Shown in pieces: positions 1 through 7,618 of a stretch of 64,000 nt of DNA. The notes below the pieces were generated by a model that saw nothing but the letters and a program-made list of their open reading frames with translations, was not told the DNA's origin and ran no database searches. The position numbers were made by a program, and so were the translations under genes. This DNA is from Citrobacter freundii (lineage in GTDB: Bacteria > Bacteroidota > Bacteroidia > Chitinophagales > Chitinophagaceae). The DNA lies in the NCBI GenBank assembly GCA_003243445.1, contig QFQQ01000020.1, forward strand, positions 31,122-95,121, given 5' to 3'. Within the stretch, counting starts at the first letter, position 1. Each line of letters begins with the position of its first letter.

Positions 1-213
1 CTGGCTGCCGAAGAAACCATCGGTCTTGTTCAGGTTCAGCACCGCATTAGCCACCCCTTGCGTGAGCGCTTCTTTGATACCCTGGCCTGCCTCATCTTCA
101 GATACACCGGAAGACGAGCTTTTACTTAAGATCTTGGGGATTTTGATTTGCGCATCAGCAGAAGCCGGTAATACGGCAGCACTAAAAAGAAGGGCGACGA
201 GATAGGTTTTCAT
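1..213 (-). CDS. DUF4197 family exported protein, N-terminal part only
   Basis: The first 71 codons of a gene that runs off the left edge of the window. The start is the ATG whose complement lies at 211-213. Residues 1-22 form a signal peptide ending near ASADA, so the product is exported, probably to the periplasm. The following stretch, GIKEALTQGVANAVLNL and then DGFFGS, matches the opening of the DUF4197 family, whose function is not known. Nothing can be said about the rest of the protein. The gene points left, away from lysS, and an inverted-repeat element lies between the two. Confidence 0.8.
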   Translation of the reverse strand, partial: MKTYLVALLFSAAVLPASADAQIKIPKILSKSSSSGVSEDEAGQGIKEALTQGVANAVLNLNKTDGFFGSQ

Positions 214-368
214 CAGATCATTATTATGTTTTGTAATAGGATTGGGTCTGCCATCCAAACGGACCTGGCCGTTTTCCGGTATGAACAGGCCTCCAAGTTA
301 ACCGGCAAACCTTTAATATCCAATAGCCGGACGGTGATTTGACGATACTTTAGTGAAAACCGCTGCAT

Positions 369-679
369 ACGGGGATTTATTGGATTTTTGGGATCAGGAG
401 GATTTTTGATCATTTTCATAGATGAATAGGCAGTAGCGAACCGCTAAATGCTTAATCCAGGACGACAAAGGAAGATTTTTGGGATTTCTTGGGACGAGGT
501 TTCCAGGAAAAATTAACCCGTTCCTAATCATTGAAAAGCTCCCATCCAATCCCAAAAATCCCTTCCCGCTCTCAAAATCCATCAAATATATACGACCACC
601 AACCACCACCATTCCTCAAAACCTCCCTCCATCCTCCCGAAACCATCCCCCTAATCCCAAAAATCCAATAAATCCCCGT
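369..679. repeat. Inverted-repeat element, ATTGGGATT-word family
   Basis: The arm at 369-403 and the arm at 645-679 are reverse complements at 33 of 35 positions (ACGGGGATTTATTGGATT and onward). A second weaker pair lies inside: GATTTTTGGGATT near 474-487 and AATCCCAAAAATC near 547-560. The right arm stops exactly where the lysS promoter box begins. The same arm sequence returns at 21027-21067 and 21504-21544. The gap between the DUF4197 gene and lysS holds nothing else that I recognise. Open frames across it only translate the repeat (NPINPR-like words). Confidence 0.85.
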
Positions 680-687
680 TACCTTTG
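680..687 (+). promoter_or_regulatory. Bacteroidota -7 box of lysS
   Basis: TACCTTTG fits the TAnnTTTG consensus of the main Bacteroidota sigma factor and lies 16 bp before the lysS ATG, so the leader is very short. No clear -33 TTTG is seen, because that position falls in the repeat arm. Confidence 0.6.
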
Positions 688-703
688 CGCTCAATTTCGC
701 ACC

Positions 704-2254
704 ATGAGCACTCAACACCTCTCCGAACAGGAACAACTCCGCAGGGAAAAACTGGCCGAACTCATCATGATGGGGATCGAACCCTATCCGGCCCCATTAT
801 ACCCGGTCAACAGCAGTTCCGTTTATATAAAGGAAAATTATAAGGAAGAAACAAAGGAACAGTTCCAGGACGTTTGCATTGCCGGCCGTATCATGAGCGT
901 ACGCGATATGGGAAAAGCAAACTTCTGCGTGATCCAGGACGGCGCGGGAAAGATCCAGCTGTATATCCGCCGCGACGATATCTGCCCCGGCGAAGACAAA
1001 AGCCTGTATGATATCGTTTGGAAAAAACTGATCGATATCGGTGACATCATTGGTATCCGTGGTTATGCCTTTATCACAAAAACCGGCGAAACTTCGGTAC
1101 ACGTAAAAGAATTGACCCTGCTCAGCAAATCACTGCGCCCGCTTCCGATCGTTAAAGAAGCAGATGGCCAGACCTTCGATGCAGTAACGGATCCTGAATT
1201 CCGTTACAGGCAACGTTATGCAGACCTGATCATCAACCCGGCCGTAAAAGAAACATTTGTAAAGAGAACAAAACTGATCAACTCGATCCGTGAGTTCCTG
1301 AACAGCCATAACGCACTCGAGGTTGATACCCCGGTATTGCAGGCCATTCCTGGTGGAGCTGCGGCACGGCCATTCATTACACATCATAACGCACTGGACA
1401 TTCCATTCTATCTGCGTATTGCAAATGAGCTTTACCTGAAACGCCTTATCGTTGGCGGTTTTGATTGGGTATATGAATTCAGCCGCAACTTCCGTAATGA
1501 AGGCATGGACCGTACACATAATCCTGAATTCACCGTACTTGAATTCTATGTGGCATACAAAGACTATTTATGGATGATGGAAACTACCGAGCAATTGCTG
1601 GAAAAAGCTGCAGTTGATGTATCCGGTTCCACAGACGTAACGGTCGGTAACAAAACCATTTCTTTCAAAGCTCCTTACAAGCGCATCAGCATCTATGATG
1701 CAATCAAAGAACACACGGGCTTTGATGTCAGCCGCATGAGCGAGGAACAACTTCGCTCCGTTTGCCGTGAATTGCATATCCAGGTTGATAATACAATGGG
1801 TAAAGGCAAACTCATCGATGAGATCTTTGGCAACAAATGCGAAGAGCATTATATACAACCAACATTCATCATCGACTATCCGGTTGAGATGAGCCCGTTG
1901 ACCAAAAAGCACCGCGACAAACAAGGTCTCGTGGAAAGATTCGAACTGATGGTAAATGGTAAAGAGATCGCAAATGCTTACACTGAGCTGAACGATCCGA
2001 TCGATCAGCGCGAGCGTTTTGAAGAACAGGTAAAACTGCTTGAGCGAGGCGACAATGAAGCAATGTTCATCGACAATGACTTCCTGCGCGCATTGGAATA
2101 TGGCATGCCGCCAACATCCGGTATCGGATTTGGCATTGACCGTCTTTGCATGTTGCTGACCAATCAGACCTCTATTCAGGATGTATTGTTCTTCCCGCAG
2201 ATGAGACCGGAGAAGGTGGAAGGGGTTAAAGAGGCGGAAGAAAGTAAAAAGTAA
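704..2254 (+). CDS. lysS: Lysine--tRNA ligase, class II
   Basis: Charges tRNA-Lys with lysine using ATP, in the cytoplasm. The 516 residues are close to the usual length. An N-terminal OB-fold anticodon-binding domain (about residues 50-150) is followed by the class II catalytic core. Motif 2 includes FRNEGMDRTHNPEF, with the conserved Arg at about residue 264, and motif 3 is GIGFGIDRLCMLL from about residue 473. The frame stays open upstream to about 479, but that part translates an inverted repeat and the promoter box. The ATG at 704 gives the family start MSTQHLSEQEQLRREKL. The gene appears to be transcribed alone and is followed by a hairpin terminator. Confidence 0.97.
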   Translation: MSTQHLSEQEQLRREKLAELIMMGIEPYPAPLYPVNSSSVYIKENYKEETKEQFQDVCIAGRIMSVRDMGKANFCVIQDGAGKIQLYIRRDDICPGEDKSLYDIVWKKLIDIGDIIGIRGYAFITKTGETSVHVKELTLLSKSLRPLPIVKEADGQTFDAVTDPEFRYRQRYADLIINPAVKETFVKRTKLINSIREFLNSHNALEVDTPVLQAIPGGAAARPFITHHNALDIPFYLRIANELYLKRLIVGGFDWVYEFSRNFRNEGMDRTHNPEFTVLEFYVAYKDYLWMMETTEQLLEKAAVDVSGSTDVTVGNKTISFKAPYKRISIYDAIKEHTGFDVSRMSEEQLRSVCRELHIQVDNTMGKGKLIDEIFGNKCEEHYIQPTFIIDYPVEMSPLTKKHRDKQGLVERFELMVNGKEIANAYTELNDPIDQRERFEEQVKLLERGDNEAMFIDNDFLRALEYGMPPTSGIGFGIDRLCMLLTNQTSIQDVLFFPQMRPEKVEGVKEAEESKK

Positions 2255-2275
2255 AAATTCAAAAGTAAAAAATAG

Positions 2276-2320
2276 AAACCTCCGGATCGTAGATGCCTCT
2301 ACTCCGGAGGTTTTACTTTT
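2276..2320 (+). terminator. Rho-independent terminator of lysS
   Basis: AAACCTCCGGA pairs with TCCGGAGGTTT across a 16-nt loop and is followed by TTTTACTTTT. It starts about 20 bp after the lysS stop codon. Confidence 0.8.
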
Positions 2321-2424
2321 AATTCACTAATTATACACGACTCTTATACGCTCACCCCCGCGTGTTTGTATTTTTTGTAGCTTGTACTATCACCACGGGT
2401 TTAACGGTTAAGGTCAATATAGAC

Positions 2425-2508
2425 AAAGAGGCTGACAAAAGAGAAACTCTTCAGAAGAGCAAACCTATCTTCAAAAGATAATTTCCGCTTGCATTTGACA
2501 GCCTCTTT
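2425..2508. repeat. Inverted repeat AAAGAGGCTG between lysS and the SDR gene
   Basis: AAAGAGGCTGACAAA at 2425-2439 pairs with TTTGACAGCCTCTTT at 2494-2508, with one mismatch. The 54-bp interior carries a smaller TATCTTnnAAGATA pair. It could end transcription from the SDR gene on the minus strand, but there is no good T-run. Confidence 0.5.
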
Positions 2509-2539
2509 CTTATTATGTTGAAGATATCCTGCGTTTGCG

Positions 2540-2682
2540 CGATGATCGGTATTGGATGGTCGATGGTCGGACTTCACAATCTGATAGTTCATATTATAGA
2601 ACCGCAACCTTTGATGAGCAGGAAGTTTTCGCCATGACAAAGGATGTTAATTCGACCATCGCGCATCCAACATCGCATATCG
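2540..2682. repeat. Inverted-repeat element, GATGGTC-word family
   Basis: The arm at 2540-2571 (CGATGATCGGTATTGGATGG and onward) pairs with the reverse complement of 2651-2682, with scattered mismatches. Both contain the words GATGGTC and TTGGATG. The spacer of about 79 bp looks unique. The right arm ends 8 bp before the stop codon of the SDR gene. The left arm closely resembles the one at 27171. Confidence 0.8.
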
Positions 2683-2690
2683 AAGCAACA

Positions 2691-3512
2691 TCAATCCACA
2701 AACAGATCCTTATACAATTTCGCACCCGGCACCACTGAATACTTCTCCAGGTCTGTGATCCCTTCTGCCGCAAAAACATCCTCATCTATAAAGCAATTGC
2801 CTGTACAATCTTTGGGTGACTTATTAAGGATGATATAAGCAGCATCTGCCAGTATCGCTGGTGTGCGGCTCATGTTTGCCAGCATTTCTCCGCCTAAGAG
2901 ATTTCTTACGGCAGCAGTATCTATCGTTGTTTTTGGCCACAGTGCGTTGGAGCCAATGCCAGCGCCTTTCAACTCTTCAGCCCATCCCATGGCCATCAGG
3001 CTCATGTTATACTTCGTCATGGTATAAGCGATATGACCGGCAAGCCATTTTGGTTTTATGTTGACGGGTGGTGATAATGTGAGAATATGCGCGTGACTGG
3101 ATTTTTTCAGGTGAGGAATACATGCTTTTGTAACGAAGAATGTTCCGCGGACATTGATCGAATAGATCAGGTCAAATCTTTTTGATTCGGTCTGTTCTGT
3201 TGGCGTCAATGAAATAGCTGAGGCATTATTGATCACCACATCGATCCCTCCAAAGGTTTCAATTGTTTTATCTACTACATGCTGCACCTGGTCTTCAAAC
3301 CGGATATCGCATTGAACGGCCAGCGCTTTACCACCGGCGGCTTCCACTTCTGCCGCCGCGGTGAAGATCGTACCTCCAAGTTTTGCATTTTCTTCTACGG
3401 ACTTTGCAGCGATCACAATGTTTGCCCCATCAGCCGCAAAGCGCAATGCCATGGCTTTTCCGATACCGCGTGTTGCGCCCGTGATGAGGATTGTTTTGTT
3501 CTTCAATGACAT
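2691..3512 (-). CDS. SDR oxidoreductase, HSDL2-like
   Basis: Short-chain dehydrogenase/reductase with an N-terminal Rossmann fold. The cofactor motif TGATRGIG lies near residues 11-18, NNAS follows strand 4, and the catalytic region is S...YTMTK. The wording (IVIAAKS, GGTIFTAAAEVEAAGGKAL, ACIPHLKKS, NALWPKT, GNCFIDEDV) is that of the group related to hydroxysteroid dehydrogenase-like 2. Its substrate in bacteria is not established, with acyl or steroid-like lipids being possible. I chose the ATG at 3512 (MSLKNKT), the family start; an in-frame ATG four codons upstream at 3524 is possible. The gene stands alone between two repeat elements. Confidence 0.9.
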   Translation of the reverse strand: MSLKNKTILITGATRGIGKAMALRFAADGANIVIAAKSVEENAKLGGTIFTAAAEVEAAGGKALAVQCDIRFEDQVQHVVDKTIETFGGIDVVINNASAISLTPTEQTESKRFDLIYSINVRGTFFVTKACIPHLKKSSHAHILTLSPPVNIKPKWLAGHIAYTMTKYNMSLMAMGWAEELKGAGIGSNALWPKTTIDTAAVRNLLGGEMLANMSRTPAILADAAYIILNKSPKDCTGNCFIDEDVFAAEGITDLEKYSVVPGAKLYKDLFVD

Positions 3513-3603
3513 AGCAATTTTCATTTATTGACTGAAGATAAGAAAAGCTTTTCAGGGTAGCGATTTCCCTGGTAGATACACGTCATTACCCGTATTTACG
3601 GAA

Positions 3604-3611
3604 CAAATTTA
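3604..3611 (-). promoter_or_regulatory. Possible -7 box of the SDR gene
   Basis: Read on the minus strand this is TAAATTTG, fitting TAnnTTTG. It is about 92 bp upstream of the chosen start, farther than for other genes here, so the assignment is tentative. Confidence 0.35.
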
Positions 3612-3821
3612 AATGGTCATTACTGCGCTGGCAGCAACACTGAAGAGCGCCTATATTTGATACGGCTGCCGGTTGAACAGACAGGCTGGCGCCATAAAAC
3701 CTGAGTCCCGTTTGATCCAATATAATCCTAGCCTGACCGCCGAAGCTTTAGCAAAGGCAGTCACTGAAAAACCACCTAACCAACTACTGCGAATGGAAAA
3801 CACCTGGTTGGGCCCTAAAAA

Positions 3822-3850
3822 AATTAACCCCGGATCACCCGGGGTTAATT
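3822..3850. terminator. Bidirectional hairpin terminator
   Basis: AATTAACCCC at 3822-3831 pairs perfectly with GGGGTTAATT at 3841-3850, with A and T runs on the two sides, so it can act in either direction. On the minus strand it lies about 120 bp after the lptC stop. On the plus strand it ends any transcript started near 3660. The rest of 3513-3968 holds only the repeat at 3878-3962. Confidence 0.75.
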
Positions 3851-3877
3851 TTTGTTATAATCTTTTAATGGGAAGAA

Positions 3878-3962
3878 GTTCCAGGAGTTCCAAAGGTTCC
3901 AGAAGTTCCAAAGGCTGTTCACTAACCTCTGGAACTTCTGGAACCTCTGGAACCCCTGGAAC
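3878..3962. repeat. Inverted repeat with GTTCCAGAA-type 9-bp words
   Basis: Two 37-bp arms (3878-3914 and 3926-3962) are reverse complements at 34 of 37 positions, separated by 11 bp. Each arm holds four GTTCCA words spaced about 9 bp apart (GTTCCAGGA, GTTCCAAAG, GTTCCAGAA). The right arm ends 6 bp from the lptC stop codon. As RNA it would form a very stable stem. It belongs to the general class of paired-word elements described in the findings. Confidence 0.85.
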
Positions 3963-3968
3963 CTTTCT

Positions 3969-4544
3969 TTAGAGCCCATTACTCTTCACATCCAACACCG
4001 CCGTCGGTTCCTTAAACGTCACCGTCTTCAGATCCTGCGTTGCTTCCAGTCCCTTATGCCCCTGCACCTGCTGATCTTTTGTACGGTACTCCGCATATTT
4101 GTCTGTATAAAAAATCCCTTTGTTCTGATCCCACCAGAGATCAGGGCTTTTTAACGTGTCGCCTTTTGTAGTGATCACCACCACACTGTCGCGGAGATAA
4201 ACCTTATTGAAGGTCTCGTAATACTTTCCGTATTTGGAATCCAGTCTTGTTTCAACAACCGCACTGTCGTTATAAAAATCAACATGCAGGCTTTTGGGAA
4301 ATTCTACGTATTGCGTGTCTTTCGAAGCTCTGTACATCAGCGGGGCTGTCAGTTTCGCTTTCGCTTTTCCTTCCTGGCTGATATAGCTCTCTATCTTTGT
4401 TGCTTCCTCCGTCATGAACACGTCTTTGGTGAGTTCATGGATCTGCTTTTCATCATTCTCACATCCCAAAACAAAACAGCAGCTTATACACAAAGCTGCT
4501 GCGTAGAAATATGTATGGATCGGTCTGATCAGGCGATTAGTCAT
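3969..4544 (-). CDS. lptC: LPS export protein LptC, lipoprotein-type
   Basis: LptC is the membrane-anchored periplasmic part of the Lpt bridge that passes lipopolysaccharide from the inner membrane toward the outer membrane. The 191 residues begin with a hydrophobic segment ending in the lipobox FVLGC, so this copy is probably a lipoprotein, as in many Bacteroidota. The beta-jellyroll part follows, with LPS-binding style repeats such as KYGKYYETFNKVYLRDSV and GDTLKSPDLWWDQ. The start overlaps the upstream barrel gene by 8 bp, so the two are translationally coupled. Last gene of the coaX operon. Confidence 0.88.
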   Translation of the reverse strand: MTNRLIRPIHTYFYAAALCISCCFVLGCENDEKQIHELTKDVFMTEEATKIESYISQEGKAKAKLTAPLMYRASKDTQYVEFPKSLHVDFYNDSAVVETRLDSKYGKYYETFNKVYLRDSVVVITTKGDTLKSPDLWWDQNKGIFYTDKYAEYRTKDQQVQGHKGLEATQDLKTVTFKEPTAVLDVKSNGL

Positions 4545-5985
4545 ATTTTCTCTTGATAAACCAAAGATCGCTCAGTGAAAGACCCGCTGAGATACGGAAC
4601 ATATTTTCCTTAAGCAGGTTATCATTGTTTCCTCTTCTGATGTATTCGAACGCGAGGTTGAGCACCGTGAACTGGTTCGGTGCTGTCGTACGGCTGTAGT
4701 TTACAAGCGGCAGGCCTACACCAAATGTTGCGCCCCATGTATTCAGCTTTTTGTTTTCAACCTGCACATAATCCGGTCCCATAAAAAATCCTGCACGATA
4801 TGCTACATTGCTGAAATAATTCTGTCTTGGCATTGGTCTCAGCTGGCCACCAACACGGACCTGCCAGTTTGATTTCACCGTTGCGTCCGCTGCTCCATAG
4901 ATCCGGTATTCGTCCCAGTTATTGCGCACAAGATCCACACCGATCAGCCAGTCAGGACTTTTCTTTTCCACGTTAAGATTGCGGTGCAACACAAAACCAA
5001 CTGTGTAAGAGGAAGGATAGATGATCTTTCCTTTTACATTCTTCTGATCAGATACACTGTCAATTCGGATATTGCCCTGATTCTGGTCATAGTAATACGT
5101 TTCGCGGATCACATCCTGCGATGCATTCAATGTACGTTTGATATTGCCATATCCACCAATGGTCAGTTCATAGTCGCGGTTAATACGCAACATATATTGC
5201 AGACCACCATTGAAGATGATATTACCATAGCTTGTTTTGCTCTGATAATTTCCCGCGTTGTATGAAACGGTATCATTCAGGAAGAACCTTCGTGTGCTGA
5301 TATCTTTTGTTCCGAACAAATATCCCGCGCCAAAGCCAAAAGCTATGGTATGTTTTTTTCCAACGATGGAGTCATTGCCAAAGTCAAATCTGAAACCTGT
5401 ACCGATATTGGGCAGATAAGAACCACCGGTACCTTCATTCAGTGTACCAGCTGTATCAATGGATTGACCTGTATTTGGATTGAATAACCTTTCCGTGGTG
5501 GAGATCTTGTAGCTTACGCGTGACACCGGGCGGATCCCAAAGGAAAGCCCCCAATTCTTACGGAGGGGCACACCGAGCTGCACATGTGAGAACAGCAGGT
5601 TGCTTGTGCCAAATCTTTCTGTGCTGTTTGGTTCAACCAGTGTTCTGTTATCAAGATTGATCCCGACATCAAGAATTGCACGGCCCGCTGCCAGTTTTTT
5701 TGATTTCAATTCCCTGCTTGCCTGGAAAAAAGAGTAAGAAGCAGGGTTGGCGTAATTGATCGTAAACGGAGCCGGAAGATCCGTAACACCGGCGGCAATG
5801 CCACCCATTGCACGGGAGTTAACGTTTGTCCCTGGAGTGACATCTCCGAGGCCATATCGCGAATAGGGCGAGTTGTCCTGCGCAAAAGCAGGCAGTAAAG
5901 CAGTAGTCAGTAGAACGCTTAATGAAAAACGAAACACTCCTAACTTGTTGATTCTCTTAGGGGTTATTGAGTTCGCTAATGGCAT
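4537..5985 (-). CDS. Outer-membrane beta-barrel protein, PorV/FadL-like, function unknown
   Basis: A 482-residue exported protein with a signal peptide ending near PAFAQ (about residue 36). After that comes NSPYSRYGLGDVTPGTNVNS, then many alternating-residue strands and a typical early GGIAAG...PFTINYANPASY segment. This pattern is that of Bacteroidota outer-membrane porin-like barrels. No substrate is known. It overlaps the end of coaX by 29 bp and the start of lptC by 8 bp, giving a tight coaX-barrel-lptC operon that suggests a role connected with the envelope. The last residues, LWFIKRKYD, are not the aromatic ending seen in many barrels. Confidence 0.8.
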   Translation of the reverse strand: MPLANSITPKRINKLGVFRFSLSVLLTTALLPAFAQDNSPYSRYGLGDVTPGTNVNSRAMGGIAAGVTDLPAPFTINYANPASYSFFQASRELKSKKLAAGRAILDVGINLDNRTLVEPNSTERFGTSNLLFSHVQLGVPLRKNWGLSFGIRPVSRVSYKISTTERLFNPNTGQSIDTAGTLNEGTGGSYLPNIGTGFRFDFGNDSIVGKKHTIAFGFGAGYLFGTKDISTRRFFLNDTVSYNAGNYQSKTSYGNIIFNGGLQYMLRINRDYELTIGGYGNIKRTLNASQDVIRETYYYDQNQGNIRIDSVSDQKNVKGKIIYPSSYTVGFVLHRNLNVEKKSPDWLIGVDLVRNNWDEYRIYGAADATVKSNWQVRVGGQLRPMPRQNYFSNVAYRAGFFMGPDYVQVENKKLNTWGATFGVGLPLVNYSRTTAPNQFTVLNLAFEYIRRGNNDNLLKENMFRISAGLSLSDLWFIKRKYD

Positions 5986-6682
5986 AAAGACCTTTAAATA
6001 TTAAATCAGGGTCTGCAAATATCTTGTTTTTAAGGTGCGAACCCAAATGTACCATATCACCCCCGGTTAAGACCACGTTAAAGTTGTCGAATTTTTTAGC
6101 GTATTCGTCTATAAATCCATCGATTTCGTAGACCATTCCAAGTGTCACACCGCTCAGGATATTGGTAGCCGTATCATAGCCGATCAACGGCACATTGCTG
6201 TCAGCTTCCACAATAGGAAGTTTGGCTGTATAATGATTCAACGCCTTCAAACGCATCTCCATGCCCGGTGAAATACCACCACCGGCAAACCGGTGATATT
6301 TATCGATAAAATTATAGGTGACGCATGTTCCCAATGCAATGATCAGGTTATTCTTCTTCGGATAAAATCTTACCGCCGCAGCCAGCAGCGCAAGCCTGTC
6401 AGCACCGATCGTCTCCGGCTTTCCCACCAGCGTGGTAAACGACAGCTTTGTCAGATGATTCAGCTTATGAAAAGCTGTATGCTTCGCCAAAAACTCTTCC
6501 AGCGCGGGATCATGATTGATCACGGACGAAAGGATCGCGCGTTCAGGCCGGTACTTCTCTATCAGCTCCCGCATCGTTTCAAGAGAATCATCAGGCAATA
6601 CGATCACCTTTTCAATTACATCATTGGTGAACACACCAAGCTTTCTTCTTGTATTGCCGAAATCAAAGCAAAAGGTAACCAT
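5957..6682 (-). CDS. coaX: Type III pantothenate kinase
   Basis: First step of coenzyme A synthesis: phosphorylation of pantothenate with ATP. The 241-residue protein has the ASKHA phosphate motif FDFGNTRRK at residues 6-14, GADRLALLAAA, the ALGTCVTYNFID motif and GGGISPGMEMR, as expected for CoaX. The ATG at 6682 is used; a slightly longer frame begins with TTG and adds three residues. A -7 box lies about 53 bp upstream. First gene of a three-gene operon with the barrel protein and lptC. Confidence 0.95.
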   Translation of the reverse strand: MVTFCFDFGNTRRKLGVFTNDVIEKVIVLPDDSLETMRELIEKYRPERAILSSVINHDPALEEFLAKHTAFHKLNHLTKLSFTTLVGKPETIGADRLALLAAAVRFYPKKNNLIIALGTCVTYNFIDKYHRFAGGGISPGMEMRLKALNHYTAKLPIVEADSNVPLIGYDTATNILSGVTLGMVYEIDGFIDEYAKKFDNFNVVLTGGDMVHLGSHLKNKIFADPDLIFKGLYAISELNNP

Positions 6683-6734
6683 GGGCTGCAAGATAGGCTT
6701 TCAGTAGTTATTTGCGCATCTCAGATAACGCAGG

Positions 6735-6742
6735 CAAATTTA
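6735..6742 (-). promoter_or_regulatory. -7 box of the coaX operon
   Basis: TAAATTTG on the minus strand, followed by GCCTG, fits TAnnTTTG. It lies about 50 bp before the coaX start. Confidence 0.5.
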
Positions 6743-6787
6743 GCAGCGGAAAATTATCCAGGGATCTGCGCCTGCCTGTATAGCGTA

Positions 6788-6866
6788 GGGTTCCCGCAGA
6801 TCAAGGCGCAGATTCGCAGATGATCCAACTGCAGTACAAGCTATCTGCGTAAATCTGCGGGAACCC
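6788..6866. repeat. Inverted repeat, CGCAGATTT-word family
   Basis: GGGTTCCCGCAGAT at 6788 pairs with ATCTGCGGGAACCC ending at 6866. The arms also hold further GCAGAT / ATCTGCG words. The same words build the much longer element at 17326-17670. Located between two genes of the same direction, about 20 bp after the stop of the LON-domain gene. Confidence 0.75.
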
Positions 6867-6886
6867 ATTCTTCGATCAAAAACCAG

Positions 6887-7522
6887 CTACAACTCAAACC
6901 CGCTGAGATTTTTGAAATGCCCGTTGAGTTTGATCTTTTCTTTTAGCTGTTCCATTCCCGTAACCGTCGGCAATGTTTTTACAAGATGGCGCTTCAGGTA
7001 TTCCTGCCGTTGCCTTTCATCCATCAACCCTAATAGTTCATATTCCTCTTCAAGGGAAAGACCAACATGATGCGCTACATCATACGCATTGATCTCGTCA
7101 TCCGGCTTTTTAAAATCCTTGGTTACTTTCAATGCCTGGTGCAACTCGCGGATGCCGGACATCACCTTGCGCATCTGTTCAATGATACCCTGTTCGCGGT
7201 TATCCGGATAGTTCACGATCGCACCGCTGTATAATTTATCCGGAATGTCTTTGATCACTTCCAGTATGCGGAATACGCGCACACCCCTGGTACGGATATC
7301 CATCTCACCATTGTCATATATTTTGGAAACCTCTTCGATCTCTACCAGCGATCCCATATCCTGCAATTTGTTCCCGATCACTGTAGGAATGCCGAATGCC
7401 TTCTTTTGCTGGTGGCATTCATTGATCAGTTGTTTATACCGCGGTTCGAAAATATGCAGGTTCAATTGTTCTCCCGGATACACCACGATCCCAAGGGGAA
7501 ATATCGGAATGAAATTAGTCAT
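6887..7522 (-). CDS. LON-substrate-binding-domain protein
   Basis: A 211-residue protein made only of the N-terminal domain of Lon protease (opening IPIFPLGIVVYPGEQLNLHIFEPRYKQL, split here as residues 4-31), without the AAA+ or protease domains. The middle contains RTRGVRVFRILEV, typical of this domain. Stand-alone LON-domain proteins are common in bacteria and are thought to bind proteins or peptides, but their role is not settled. Start ATG at 7522. The bases just upstream contain TAAATTTG 5 bp before the ATG, so the mRNA may be nearly leaderless. Confidence 0.88.
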   Translation of the reverse strand: MTNFIPIFPLGIVVYPGEQLNLHIFEPRYKQLINECHQQKKAFGIPTVIGNKLQDMGSLVEIEEVSKIYDNGEMDIRTRGVRVFRILEVIKDIPDKLYSGAIVNYPDNREQGIIEQMRKVMSGIRELHQALKVTKDFKKPDDEINAYDVAHHVGLSLEEEYELLGLMDERQRQEYLKRHLVKTLPTVTGMEQLKEKIKLNGHFKNLSGFEL

Positions 7523-7618
7523 AACTCAAATTTATCTTGTTTCCGGCAAATAGGCGGATAAACGCTGCACCTTCCGGAAGAAGCCTTTAAACAGTTAAAC
7601 TTTTAAACTCAAGCCGTT

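Noticed and set aside
213..612. Short minus-strand frames between the DUF4197 gene and lysS
   Set aside because: They translate the ATTGGGATT repeat arms and have no family likeness.
479..703. N-terminal extension of lysS
   Set aside because: The 75 extra codons translate the inverted repeat and the promoter box; the family start is at 704.
3673..3972. Frame of about 99 codons before lptC
   Set aside because: It begins with TTG, crosses a terminator hairpin and the GTTCCAGAA repeat, and its end is low-complexity repeat translation.
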